Assembly: GCF_019801465.1 (NCBI RefSeq)
Contig: NZ_JAHVJA010000005.1
Span: 62,001-126,000 of the forward strand
Source of the DNA: Leisingera daeponensis
GTDB taxonomy: Bacteria; Pseudomonadota; Alphaproteobacteria; Rhodobacterales; Rhodobacteraceae
Direction: 5' to 3'
Length of the DNA: 64,000 nucleotides
Each line of letters starts with the position of its first letter. Position 1 is the first letter of the stretch. Made by a program: the position numbers and the translations under genes. The notes below the pieces were generated by a model. That model saw only the letters and a list, made by a program, of their open reading frames with translations. It had not been told where the DNA came from and searched no databases. Shown here piece after piece: positions 41,439 through 50,137 of this stretch.

Positions 41439-43979
41439 ATGTTTTACGACCTGGCCAAATTGCGCGCGTTCGGCGCCCGTCCCTGCCTGATCTCAGCGGA
41501 CGGAACCACACTTACTTATGCCGCGCTGGCTGAGGCATCTGACCAGTTTGCGCGCCAGCTGCCGCGGGGCCGCCAACTGATCGCGATTGAAGCCGCAAGC
41601 AGCTTCCAAGCCATCTCCGCCTACCTCGGCGCCCTGGCCGCAGGCCATGCCGTGATGCCGCTGCCCGCCAGCGACGGCGCCACCGCCGAAAGCCTGGAGC
41701 AGCGCTTCCGCCCCGCCGCCAGCTTCCGCCTCATTGGCGGCACCTGGCAGCTGCTCGCCCACACGCATGAAGCCGCGGGCATCCACCCGGACCTTGCCCT
41801 GCTGCTGCAAACCTCCGGCAGCACCGGCCATGGCCGCGGTGTGCGCCTGTCCGGGACGGCCGTGGATAGCAACGCCCGCGCCATTGCCGGGTATCTGGAC
41901 ATCCGGCCTCAGGACCGCGCCGCGCTGATCCTGCCGCTGCACTATTCCTACGGCCTGTCCGTCCTGCACTCGCATCTGGCGGCGGGGGCCAGCCTCTGGC
42001 TGGCACCCGGCTCGATTCTGGATGCAGGCTTTGCCGATATGCTGGAGGCCTCCGGCGCCACCAGCCTGGCCGGGGTGCCGCATCACTTCCGGCTGCTGGA
42101 CAGCGCGGGCCTGTCCCAGGCGCTGCCGGAAAGCCTCAAGACCCTCACCGTCGCGGGCGGCGCGATGGAGGCGGATCAGGTGCGCAGCTGGGCCGCCCGG
42201 ATGCAGGCCCGTGCAGGCCGGTTCTTTGTCATGTACGGCCAGACCGAGGCCACCGCCCGGATCAGCTATCTGCCGCCGGAGCAGGCATTGCAAAACCCGG
42301 GCGCCGCGGGCCGCGCCATTCCCGGCGGCCGCCTGCTGCTGCGGGATGCCGGCGGCCAGGAAATCACCGCGCCCGAGGGCGAAGGCGAGCTGATCTACCA
42401 GGGCCCGAACGTGATGATGGCCTATGCCGAAAACAGTGCCGATCTGGCCAAAGGCGCAGAGCTGGAAGAACTCGCCACCGGCGACCTGGCCCGGCGCGAT
42501 GCAAACGGGCTTTATCACATCACCGGGCGGCTATCGCGGATGTCCAAGATTGCCGGGCTGCGCATCGGCCACGACGCCATCGAAAGGGCGCTTGCCGCCG
42601 AAGGGCATGAAGCCGCGGTCTGGGGTGATGATGCCCGCATCTCCATCGCCGTCTGCGGCCCGGAGGACGGCATCGCCGCGCTGGCCGCCAGGCTGACCGG
42701 CGTCGGCCAGCAGCATTTCACGGTGATCCCGCGCGAATCCCTGCCGCGCCGCGCCAACGGCAAGATCGACTACCCGGCGCTCAAGGCGCAATCCGCCAAG
42801 CCCAAAACTTCCAAGGGCGTGCTGGCCGCCTTCCAGGCCGCCTTTGCGCCGCAGACCGTGGGCCGCAACGACAGCTTTGCCTCGCTGGGCGGCGACTCAC
42901 TGCGCCATGTTGAGCTGTCGCTGGCGCTGGACGAGGCCCTGGGCGGCGCCCCCGCAGGCTGGGAGGACATGCCGATCAGGGATCTGGAGCAGGCCGCCCC
43001 GGCGCCCGCCGCCAGCCTGCCCTTTGATCTGGTTGCGCGGGTGATTGCCATCTTCGCAGTGGTGGTCGCGCACCAGACCTTCTGGCCGGTCTTCGGCGGC
43101 GCCGCGGCGATGGTGATCCTGATGGGGATGAGCGTTGCAGGGTTCCGCTGGGAGGCGCTGAAATCCGGCGACATGCGCAGTTTCTTCAAACCCGTGGCGG
43201 CGGTACTGATCCCCTATTACCTGATTCTGGCAGGCTATGCCGTGGCCTGGGAGCAGGTCCCCTGGGCCTCGGTCTTCCTGGCGGGCAACTTTGCCCTGAC
43301 CACCCCCGAAACCCATCTGATGCTGCCGTATTTGTACTGGTTCATCGAGGCCTATCTGCAGATGACCCTGCTGGTGGCGCTGCCCTTTGCGCTGCCGCCG
43401 GTGCGGCACTGGCTGGTGCAGCAGGGCGCCTACCGCGCGGGCCTCTGCTTCCTGGCCTTTGCCGTCGCCATCCGCCTGATTGCGCCGGAAGTCTGGCAGA
43501 TCGGCGGCCGGGCGCAATTCACCGTGCCGTGGGTCTTCTACCTGTTTGCCCTCGGCTGGTGCATCACCGCCGCCGGCACGCTGGGGCAGCGGCTGCTTGT
43601 GCTGGCTGCGGCCTGCGTGATCATGCCCGCCGCCGCCTATCTGGGAGGCAATTGGTATGGTGGCTGGATCAAATACATGTGGCTGCTGGCGCTGATTGCC
43701 GGGCTGCTGTTCATCACCCGCCTGCCGGTGCCGCGGTTTGCCGCCCGGCCGCTGATGCGGCTGGCCCAGGCCGCTTTTCCGATCTACCTGCTGCACCGCT
43801 TCGTGCCGGAGCTGCTGATGCCGATGATCGGGCTGGAAGGCCGCAGCCCGCTGAACGATGCGCTGGCGATCTTCGGCGGCATCGCCTTGGGCCTCGCCGC
43901 CGCAGCCCTGCAGCGCCAGCTGGTGCAGGCATGGTCCGGCGCCCGGAACCGCCGCCAGCCGGATATGGCGCAGGCCTAG
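41439..43979 (+). CDS. Adenylation domain - carrier domain - acyltransferase-3 membrane fusion
   Basis: An 846-residue three-part protein. Residues 1-455 form an AMP-forming adenylation domain: A3 LLQTSGSTGHGRG, A5 MYGQTEATARISY, A7 LATGDLARRDANG, A8 GRLSRMSKIAGLRI, and A10 LPRRANGKIDY with the catalytic lysine. Residues 460-510 form a phosphopantetheine carrier domain with S487 in LGGDSLRHVEL. Residues about 515-835 are a roughly ten-helix acyltransferase-3-type domain (LVARVIAIFAVVVAHQTF, FGGAAAMVILMGMSVAGFR). AAGGAG lies 6 bases before ATG 41439. It likely activates a carboxylic or amino acid, tethers it and transfers it to a membrane or exported acceptor, as DltA/DltC/DltB do separately. 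No condensation or thioesterase domain is present. Substrate unknown. Confidence 0.85.
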   Translation: MFYDLAKLRAFGARPCLISADGTTLTYAALAEASDQFARQLPRGRQLIAIEAASSFQAISAYLGALAAGHAVMPLPASDGATAESLEQRFRPAASFRLIGGTWQLLAHTHEAAGIHPDLALLLQTSGSTGHGRGVRLSGTAVDSNARAIAGYLDIRPQDRAALILPLHYSYGLSVLHSHLAAGASLWLAPGSILDAGFADMLEASGATSLAGVPHHFRLLDSAGLSQALPESLKTLTVAGGAMEADQVRSWAARMQARAGRFFVMYGQTEATARISYLPPEQALQNPGAAGRAIPGGRLLLRDAGGQEITAPEGEGELIYQGPNVMMAYAENSADLAKGAELEELATGDLARRDANGLYHITGRLSRMSKIAGLRIGHDAIERALAAEGHEAAVWGDDARISIAVCGPEDGIAALAARLTGVGQQHFTVIPRESLPRRANGKIDYPALKAQSAKPKTSKGVLAAFQAAFAPQTVGRNDSFASLGGDSLRHVELSLALDEALGGAPAGWEDMPIRDLEQAAPAPAASLPFDLVARVIAIFAVVVAHQTFWPVFGGAAAMVILMGMSVAGFRWEALKSGDMRSFFKPVAAVLIPYYLILAGYAVAWEQVPWASVFLAGNFALTTPETHLMLPYLYWFIEAYLQMTLLVALPFALPPVRHWLVQQGAYRAGLCFLAFAVAIRLIAPEVWQIGGRAQFTVPWVFYLFALGWCITAAGTLGQRLLVLAAACVIMPAAAYLGGNWYGGWIKYMWLLALIAGLLFITRLPVPRFAARPLMRLAQAAFPIYLLHRFVPELLMPMIGLEGRSPLNDALAIFGGIALGLAAAALQRQLVQAWSGARNRRQPDMAQA

Positions 43980-45184
43980 GCCAGGGCCGCCACCGCCCGG
44001 CCGATCCGGGTCAGCGCCGCGCGCAGTTCCGCCTCGGACGTGGCATAGGAAACCCGGAAATAGGGTGAAATGCCAAAAGCCCGCCCCGGCACCACCGCCA
44101 CATGGTGCCGGTCCAGCAGATAGGCGCAGAAATCCGCGTCCGTCTCCAGCACCCTGCCGTCCGGCGTGCGCTTGCCCAGCACGCCCGCACAATTGGCGAA
44201 TGTGTAAAACGCCCCGTCCGGCACCGGGCAGGTGATCCCCTCCATGGAGTTCAGCGCCTCCACCACCAGATCGCGCCGCGCCTGGAAACTTTTCCGCCGC
44301 TCCGCCAGCACCTCCTGCGGGCCGTTCAGCGCCGCCGCCGCGGCTGCCTGCGAAATCGACGAGGGATGCGAGGTCGATTGCGACTGCACCACTTTCATCG
44401 CATCAATCAGCGCCTCCGGCCCGCCCGCATAGCCCAGCCGCCAGCCGGTCATCGCATAGGCCTTGGAGACGCCGTTGACGGTCAGCACCCGGTCCTTCAG
44501 CCGCGGCTCCACCTGCGCGGGGGTTGCAAATTCAAAGCCGCCGTAGGTGATGTGCTCATACATATCGTCGGCCATCAGCCAGACATCCGGATGCTGCAGC
44601 AGCACCTCCAGCAGCGGCCGGTAATCCGCGGCGCTATACGCTGCCCCCGCCGGGTTCAAGGGTGAGTTCAACAGCAGCCAGCGAGTGCGCGGGGTGATCG
44701 CCGCCTCCAGCTTCTCCGCGGTCAGCCGGAACCCGGTGTCATCGCCGCAGGGCACCAGAACCGGCTCGCCCCCGGCAATGCGGATGATGTCGGAATAGGA
44801 CGTCCAATAGGGCGTGGGAACGATCACCTCATCGCCTGGGTTGAGGCTGGCCATGAAGGCATCGAACAGGATCTCCTTGGCGCCAGCACCCGCGATGATC
44901 TCGTCCAGCGCATAGTCCAGCCCGTTGTCGCGCCTGAACTTGGCCTGCACCGCCTGCCGCAGTTCCAGCGTGCCGCCAAGCGGGGTGTACTTGGTCTCCC
45001 CCGCCCGCATCGCGGCAGCGGCGGCCTCCTTGATGTGGTCCGGCGTATCGAAATCCGGCTCCCCGGCACCCAGGATGATCACCGGCGCGCCCTGCCGCTT
45101 CATCTCTGCCGCCTTGGCGCCGATGGTCAGGATTTCGGAGACCTTGAGCGGGTCAAGACGGCGGGCGCGGCGGAACTGGGTCAT
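43976..45184 (-). CDS. Class I pyridoxal-phosphate aminotransferase (AspC-like)
   Basis: A 402-residue fold-type I aminotransferase of subgroup I-gamma. Markers are LGAGEPDFDTPDHIKEAAAAAM, KYTPLGGTLELRQAV, NSPLNPAGA, DDMYEHITYG and the PLP lysine in VNGVSKAYAMTGWRLGY. The likely reaction is aspartate/aromatic/other amino acid with 2-oxoglutarate; not more specific. The frame opens at 45283, but ATG 45184 with GGGAG starts at the normal N-terminus (MTQFRRARRLDPLKVSEI). It converges with the adenylation fusion gene, stops overlapping by four bases. The next minus-strand gene upstream is a LysR regulator. Confidence 0.92.
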   Translation of the reverse strand: MTQFRRARRLDPLKVSEILTIGAKAAEMKRQGAPVIILGAGEPDFDTPDHIKEAAAAAMRAGETKYTPLGGTLELRQAVQAKFRRDNGLDYALDEIIAGAGAKEILFDAFMASLNPGDEVIVPTPYWTSYSDIIRIAGGEPVLVPCGDDTGFRLTAEKLEAAITPRTRWLLLNSPLNPAGAAYSAADYRPLLEVLLQHPDVWLMADDMYEHITYGGFEFATPAQVEPRLKDRVLTVNGVSKAYAMTGWRLGYAGGPEALIDAMKVVQSQSTSHPSSISQAAAAAALNGPQEVLAERRKSFQARRDLVVEALNSMEGITCPVPDGAFYTFANCAGVLGKRTPDGRVLETDADFCAYLLDRHHVAVVPGRAFGISPYFRVSYATSEAELRAALTRIGRAVAALA

Positions 45185-45342
45185 GACAAAGGCTCCCTGC
45201 TGGTTTTGGCGCAGCCAGATTGAAACGAAAGCCGTGCTTCGGAAAACCTTCGCTTTACGACACAACCCATTCCGGTTCGGCATCTATCGCCGAGGGCAGC
45301 GGCCGTCCGAGGGCGGAAAGCGAAGCGCCCGCCGCCGTTTTG

Positions 45343-45360
45343 CCGGAGGCAAACCTCCGG
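45343..45360. terminator. Hairpin downstream of the first LysR gene
   Basis: CCGGAGG-CAAA-CCTCCGG is a perfect 7-bp stem about 50 bases beyond the LysR stop at 45411. TTT follows on the plus strand, CAAAAC on the minus strand. The rest of 45185-45410 shows no gene. Confidence 0.4.
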
Positions 45361-45410
45361 TTTGACGGGGGCGGACGGACGCTGCCCGGCCTTCGGCCAG
45401 GCGGAACACC

Positions 45411-46298
45411 TCAGACAGGCCTGCCCTTCAACTGCTTGCGCATCCAGGCTTCCAGCTTCTGCACCGCCTCCGGCACCACCCCGTGCGGGCGCACCAGGTA
45501 ATAGCGTTTGCGCGACACCAGCGCCGGACCGGGGATGCGCATCAGATCGCCGGCCGCAATCTCCCGCGCCACCATGTCATAGGGCACAATCGCCGCGCCC
45601 AGCCCCGCTGTGGCGGCGGCAATCACCATCGAATGCTGGTCGAAATAGCGCCCGTCCTGCCGCGGCGCGCCCGCCAGCCCGGCCCGCTCGAACCACTCGG
45701 CCCAGGACCCCGCCCGGCTCTCCAGATGCAGCAGCGGCGCCTGCGCCAGGCTGGCCGCCCGTTCCAGCTGATGGGCGGCATAGAACCCCGGCGCGCAGAC
45801 CGGCACCATCTCCTCGCCGAACAGCGGCGCCATATGGGTGCCGGGCCAGTTATCCAGCCCGTAATGCACCGCCAGATCAAAGTTTTCGCGGGCAAAATCA
45901 AACGGCTCCAGCCGGGTGGAGAAGCTCAGCTCCACCTCCGGGTGGCGCTGAAAAAAATCCGGCAGCCGCGGGATCAGCCACAGGTTGGCAAAGGCCGGCA
46001 GCACCGCGATCCGCAAAGCCGAGCGCCCGGCCCCGGCGGCGGCGGCTTTCTGCAGCGTTGCCCGCAGCCCCGCCAAATCCAGCTCCAGATCGGCCGCCAG
46101 CCCCTGCCCCGCAGGGGTCAGCACCACGCCGCGCCCGGCCCGCTGGAACAGGTCGAACCCCAGGTCCGCTTCCAGCTCCTTCACTTTCTTGCTGACCGCA
46201 CTTTGTGTAAGGCCCAACTCCTCCCCCGCAGCGGTAAAACTCTGGTGCCGCGCAGCGCTTTCGAAGCAACGCAAATGGGTCAGGCTCGGCAGCCGCAT
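45411..46298 (-). CDS. LysR-family regulator (GcvA-like)
   Basis: A 295-residue LysR protein of the GcvA-like group. Its helix-turn-helix is LTHLRCFESAARHQSFTAAGEELGLTQSAVSKKVKELEADLG, and its effector domain starts ALRIAVLPAFANLWLIPRLPDF, with the typical HYGLDNWPGTHMAPLFGEEMVPVC block. It lies one base after the next LysR gene on the same strand, and the two proteins are clearly related to each other. Targets are probably the amaB/amaA genes divergent on the other side of the pair, or the aminotransferase. Confidence 0.88.
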   Translation of the reverse strand: MRLPSLTHLRCFESAARHQSFTAAGEELGLTQSAVSKKVKELEADLGFDLFQRAGRGVVLTPAGQGLAADLELDLAGLRATLQKAAAAGAGRSALRIAVLPAFANLWLIPRLPDFFQRHPEVELSFSTRLEPFDFARENFDLAVHYGLDNWPGTHMAPLFGEEMVPVCAPGFYAAHQLERAASLAQAPLLHLESRAGSWAEWFERAGLAGAPRQDGRYFDQHSMVIAAATAGLGAAIVPYDMVAREIAAGDLMRIPGPALVSRKRYYLVRPHGVVPEAVQKLEAWMRKQLKGRPV

Positions 46299-46299
46299 G

Positions 46300-47205
46300 T
46301 CACTTCTCCTCCAGCTGTAACAGCAGCCACTCGCGGAACTTGATCAGCGGATATTCTTCCGCCTGATCCGCGGGCCAGACCAGGAAATACTCGCCCAAGC
46401 TCACCGCAGCGCCCTCCATCGCCAGCGCCAGTCTTCCCTGCGCAATCTCGTTCTCCGCCAGGAAATCCGGCAGCAAGGCCACCCCCAGCCCATGCACCGC
46501 GCCCTGCGTCATCGCCGAGGACTGGTCAAACAGCATCCCCCGCAGCTTGGCCGCCGGCACATCGTGCAGGTGAAACCACTGCTCCCAGCAGTCGGGATGC
46601 GTCTCCAGGTGCAAAAGCGGGTAATCCAGCAGCTCCGCAGGCGAAGAAACCGGCCCGTCCATCAGCCCCGGCGCGCAGACCGGCAGCACATGTTTCGGCA
46701 TCAGGGGCAGGTACTCCACCCCCGGCCAGTCCCGCGTGCCGTAATGGATCGCCGCCTGCGCGGTGCCTGCGTCAAAGCTGAACGGCAGATTGTGGGTGTG
46801 CAGGTTCACCGTGATGCCGGGATGGGCTGCGGCAAAGTCCTTGAGCCGCGGCGCCAGCCAATGGAGGCCAAAGGACGGCAGGATCGACAGGGTGAAGCTG
46901 CCGCCGTCCGGATTGGCCCTGAGCTTGACCGAGGCCTGCGCCAGCCGGGTCAGGATCGCGCGCGCCTCCTTGGCAAAGCCCGCGCCCGCTGGCGTCAGCT
47001 GCATCCGCATCTGGTCGCGGGCGATCAGGTCCACGCCCATCTGCTCTTCCAGCTGCTTCAGCTGGCGGCTGATGGCGCTTTGCGTCAGCGACAGATCCTC
47101 CGCCGCGGCCGAAGCACTGCCCAGCCGGTCCACCGCCTCCAGCGCCAGCAGAGAGGGGATTGAAGGTAAAAAACGGCGCGGCGCAATCATATGATTATTA
47201 CTCAT
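46300..47205 (-). CDS. LysR-family regulator (GcvA-like), paralogue of neighbour
   Basis: About 301 residues from ATG 47205 (MSNNHMIAPRR); an ATG at 47190 is an alternative and no strong ribosome site decides. The helix-turn-helix is LLALEAVDRLGSASAAAEDLSLTQSAISRQLKQLEEQMG. The effector domain carries FTLSILPSFGLHWLAPRLKDF and HYGTRDWPGVEYLPLMPKHVLPVC, block for block like the downstream LysR. The pair probably arose by tandem duplication. It is divergent from the aldehyde dehydrogenase gene with a 137-base promoter region between them. Confidence 0.87.
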   Translation of the reverse strand: MSNNHMIAPRRFLPSIPSLLALEAVDRLGSASAAAEDLSLTQSAISRQLKQLEEQMGVDLIARDQMRMQLTPAGAGFAKEARAILTRLAQASVKLRANPDGGSFTLSILPSFGLHWLAPRLKDFAAAHPGITVNLHTHNLPFSFDAGTAQAAIHYGTRDWPGVEYLPLMPKHVLPVCAPGLMDGPVSSPAELLDYPLLHLETHPDCWEQWFHLHDVPAAKLRGMLFDQSSAMTQGAVHGLGVALLPDFLAENEIAQGRLALAMEGAAVSLGEYFLVWPADQAEEYPLIKFREWLLLQLEEK

Positions 47206-47342
47206 GGTTGCAGGATTTACTTTCATTAGCAATCCGCCCCGCAAGGTGCAAATTCTATATCAGACCTACGCCCGGCGGGACATCCCGGCAAACCACCCTA
47301 AAGTTTTCCTCATGCCCGCCCTCGCATCAAAAGGAATCCGAC

Positions 47343-48845
47343 ATGCCCCATTCCGACATCCTCGCAGCTGCCGGCCTGACCCAAGCCGAGCTGACCGGCG
47401 GAAGCCTGACTGTCACCACGCCGGTGGATGGCAGCGAGATCGCCAGGCTCAAGACCCACAGCACGGCCGAAGCCGAGGCGCAGATCGCCGCCGCCAAAAA
47501 CGCGTTCAAATCCTGGCGCCTTGTCCCGGCCCCGCGCCGCGGCGAGTTGGTGCGCCTGCTGGGCGAGGAGCTGCGCCGCGAAAAGGAAAACCTGGGCCGC
47601 CTAGTGACGCTGGAATGCGGCAAGATCTACCAGGAGGGTCTGGGCGAAGTGCAGGAGATGATCGACATCTGCGACTTCGCCGTGGGCCTGTCGCGCCAGC
47701 TTTATGGCCTCACCATCGCCTCGGAGCGCCCCGGCCACGCGATGCGCGAGAGCTGGCACCCGATGGGCACCTGCGGCATCATCACCGCCTTCAACTTCCC
47801 CGTCGCCCCCTGGTGCTGGAACGCGGCGCTGGCGCTGGTCTGCGGTGACCCGGTGATCTGGAAGCCCTCCGAGAAAACCCCGCTCACAGCGCTGGCGGTG
47901 CAGAAGATCTGCGAACGCGCCATGGCTGCCTTCGGCGAGGACGCGCCCGAAGGCCTGATCCAAGTGCTGATCGGTGAGCGGGATCTGGGCGAGACGCTCA
48001 CTGCCTCCAAGGACGTTGCCATCATTTCCGCCACCGGCTCGGTGCCGATGGGCAAAGCCGTGGCGGCGGACATGTCCAAACGCCTGGGCCGCACCATTCT
48101 GGAGCTGGGCGGCAACAACGCGATGATCGTGGCGCCTTCCGCCGATCTGGAAATGGCCCTGCGCGCCATCGTGTTCTCCGCCGTCGGCACCGCCGGTCAG
48201 CGCTGTACCTCCCTGCGTCGCCTGATCGTGCACGAAGACATCTATGACGCGCTGATCCCGCGCCTGATCAAGGCCTACGAAGGGCTGCCGATCGGCGACC
48301 CGCTGGCGGACGGCACCCTGGTCGGCCCGCTGATCGACCTCGCCGCCCTGGATGCGATGACCAGCGCGCTGGAGCGCGCCAAGGCCGAAGGCGGCACCGT
48401 GCATGGCGGTGCCCGCGCCCTGGCGGACACTTTCGCGGATGCCGCCTATGTCCACCCGGCCATCGCCGAGATGCCCGCCCAGACGGAGATCATGCACACG
48501 GAAACCTTCGCCCCGATCCTTTACGTAGTGAAGTACTCCGATCTCGACCAAGCCATTGAAATGCAGAACGAAGTGCCGCAGGGCCTCTCCTCCTGCATCT
48601 TCTCCACCGACGTGCGCGAAACCGAATATTTCCTCTCGGCAGCGGGCTCCGACTGCGGTATTGCCAATGTGAACATCGGCCCCTCCGGCGCGGAAATCGG
48701 CGGCGCCTTCGGGGGCGAGAAGGAAACCGGCGGCGGCCGCGAAAGCGGCTCAGACGCCTGGAAAGGTTACATGCGCCGGCAGACCAACACGGTGAACTAT
48801 TCACGCGAGCTGCCGCTTGCTCAGGGGATCAAGTTTGACATCTGA
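47343..48845 (+). CDS. amaB: Aldehyde dehydrogenase family 7 (aminoadipate-semialdehyde/P6C dehydrogenase type)
   Basis: A 500-residue NAD-dependent aldehyde dehydrogenase of the ALDH7 (antiquitin/AmaB) group: NFPVAPWCWNAALALVCGDPVIWKPSEKT, SATGSVPMGKAV, the catalytic glutamate in ELGGNNAMIV, and the nucleophilic cysteine in GTAGQRCTSLRRL. In Pseudomonas, AmaB oxidises delta1-piperideine-6-carboxylate/aminoadipate semialdehyde in lysine catabolism. The open frame extends 61 codons upstream, but ATG 47343 starts normally after an AAAAGGA site. It overlaps the next gene, a pipecolate-oxidase-like flavoprotein, supporting the pathway assignment. Confidence 0.88.
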   Translation: MPHSDILAAAGLTQAELTGGSLTVTTPVDGSEIARLKTHSTAEAEAQIAAAKNAFKSWRLVPAPRRGELVRLLGEELRREKENLGRLVTLECGKIYQEGLGEVQEMIDICDFAVGLSRQLYGLTIASERPGHAMRESWHPMGTCGIITAFNFPVAPWCWNAALALVCGDPVIWKPSEKTPLTALAVQKICERAMAAFGEDAPEGLIQVLIGERDLGETLTASKDVAIISATGSVPMGKAVAADMSKRLGRTILELGGNNAMIVAPSADLEMALRAIVFSAVGTAGQRCTSLRRLIVHEDIYDALIPRLIKAYEGLPIGDPLADGTLVGPLIDLAALDAMTSALERAKAEGGTVHGGARALADTFADAAYVHPAIAEMPAQTEIMHTETFAPILYVVKYSDLDQAIEMQNEVPQGLSSCIFSTDVRETEYFLSAAGSDCGIANVNIGPSGAEIGGAFGGEKETGGGRESGSDAWKGYMRRQTNTVNYSRELPLAQGIKFDI

Positions 48846-50106
48846 TCTGGCGTCCTGCCTCTGGCACCAAACCTGCCAGGAAAACCCCGCCTTCCCGGAC
48901 CTCGCCGGGGAGGCCGAGGCCGACCTCGTGGTGATCGGCGGCGGCTACACCGGCTGCTCTGCGGCGCTCAAGGCCGCGGGCCTCGGCGCCTCGGTCCGCC
49001 TGATCGAGGCCGAAGACATCGGCAGCGGCGGCTCCGGCCGCAACGTGGGGCTGGCCAACGCCGGCCTCTGGCTGCCGCCCGAAGACATCAATGCCGAACT
49101 GGGCGCCAAGGCCGGAAACCGGCTGTCAGCCCTGCTGGCCGGCGCGCCCGGGATGGTGTTCTCGCTGATTGAAAAACACGCCATCCGGTGCGAGCCGGAG
49201 CGCAGCGGCACCCTGCACTGCGCCCATGCCCCGACGGGCCTGAAGGACCTGCAGCGCCGCCACGCCCAGCTGACTGCCATCGGCGCGCCGGTGGAACTGC
49301 TCCCCCGCGAGGAAGCCGTCCGGCGCACCGGATCGGATGCCGTTCACGGCGCCCTGTTCGACCCCCGCGCAGGTACTATCCAGCCGCTGGCTTATGTCCG
49401 CGGCCTCGCCCGCGCCGCTGCCGGGGCCGGCGCGCAGTTGCACGGGAACTCGCCCGCCACCGCCATCAGCCGCAAGGGCGGCACCTGGCATGTGGCAACG
49501 CCAAAGGGCAGCATCCGCGCCAGACACCTGATCATGGCCACCAACGCCTACGCCCGCGGCATATCCGGCTATGACGCGCCGCAGGTGATCCCGGTGCATT
49601 ACTTCCAGGCCGCCACAGACCCGCTGCCCGCGGCCCTGCTGCAGAAAATCCTGCCGGGCAAGGAAGGCTGCTGGGACACTGCACTGGTGATGTCGTCATG
49701 GCGGCTGGATCAGGCCGGGCGGCTGGTGATCGGCGGCATGGGCGCGCTCAACCATTGCGGCAGCGCCCTGCACCGGAACTGGCTGCCGCGCAAACTGGCC
49801 GCGCTTTACCCAGACCTGAAGGAAGCCAAACTGCGCAGCTTCTGGCACGGCCGCATCGCCATGACCACCGAACACCTGCCCAAGATCCTGGACCTGCAAG
49901 ACGGCTTTGCCTGCTTCGGCTATTCCGGCCGCGGCATCGGCCCCGGCACCCTGTTCGGCGCAGCCATGGCCGAGGCGCTGCTGACCGGCGACAGCGCCTG
50001 CCTGCCGGTGCCGCCGGTGCGCGATCACGCGATCCCCTTCGCGTCCTTACGCAGCGCCTATTACGAAACCGGCGCCGCGCTCACCCATCTGGTCAGCAAC
50101 AGATGA
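48835..50106 (+). CDS. amaA: FAD-dependent amine oxidase, L-pipecolate oxidase-like (DAO family)
   Basis: A 423-residue flavoprotein of the D-amino-acid-oxidase fold. The dinucleotide motif is ADLVVIGGGYTGCSAALKAAGLG, followed by GSGGSGRNVGLANAGLW and the C-terminal FAD-contact block GYSGRGIGPGTLFGAAMAEALL. In P. putida, AmaA (L-pipecolate oxidase) acts just before AmaB, and here the genes are adjacent and overlapping. The start is TTG 48835, inside the end of amaB (11-base overlap) after a GGGGA site; it gives MTSDLASCLWHQT, matching the family N-terminus. Other N-methyl or D-amino acid substrates are possible. Confidence 0.8.
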   Translation: MTSDLASCLWHQTCQENPAFPDLAGEAEADLVVIGGGYTGCSAALKAAGLGASVRLIEAEDIGSGGSGRNVGLANAGLWLPPEDINAELGAKAGNRLSALLAGAPGMVFSLIEKHAIRCEPERSGTLHCAHAPTGLKDLQRRHAQLTAIGAPVELLPREEAVRRTGSDAVHGALFDPRAGTIQPLAYVRGLARAAAGAGAQLHGNSPATAISRKGGTWHVATPKGSIRARHLIMATNAYARGISGYDAPQVIPVHYFQAATDPLPAALLQKILPGKEGCWDTALVMSSWRLDQAGRLVIGGMGALNHCGSALHRNWLPRKLAALYPDLKEAKLRSFWHGRIAMTTEHLPKILDLQDGFACFGYSGRGIGPGTLFGAAMAEALLTGDSACLPVPPVRDHAIPFASLRSAYYETGAALTHLVSNR

Positions 50107-50109
50107 AAA

Positions 50110-50132
50110 GGGCGGGCCGCCTTGGCCCGCCC
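50110..50132. terminator. Bidirectional terminator between amaA and znuA
   Basis: GGGCGGGCC-GCCTT-GGCCCGCCC is a 9-bp perfect stem between two convergent stops. On the minus strand it is followed by CTTTTC, so it ends znuA; on the plus strand CTCTCT follows. Confidence 0.75.
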
Positions 50133-50137
50133 CTCTC

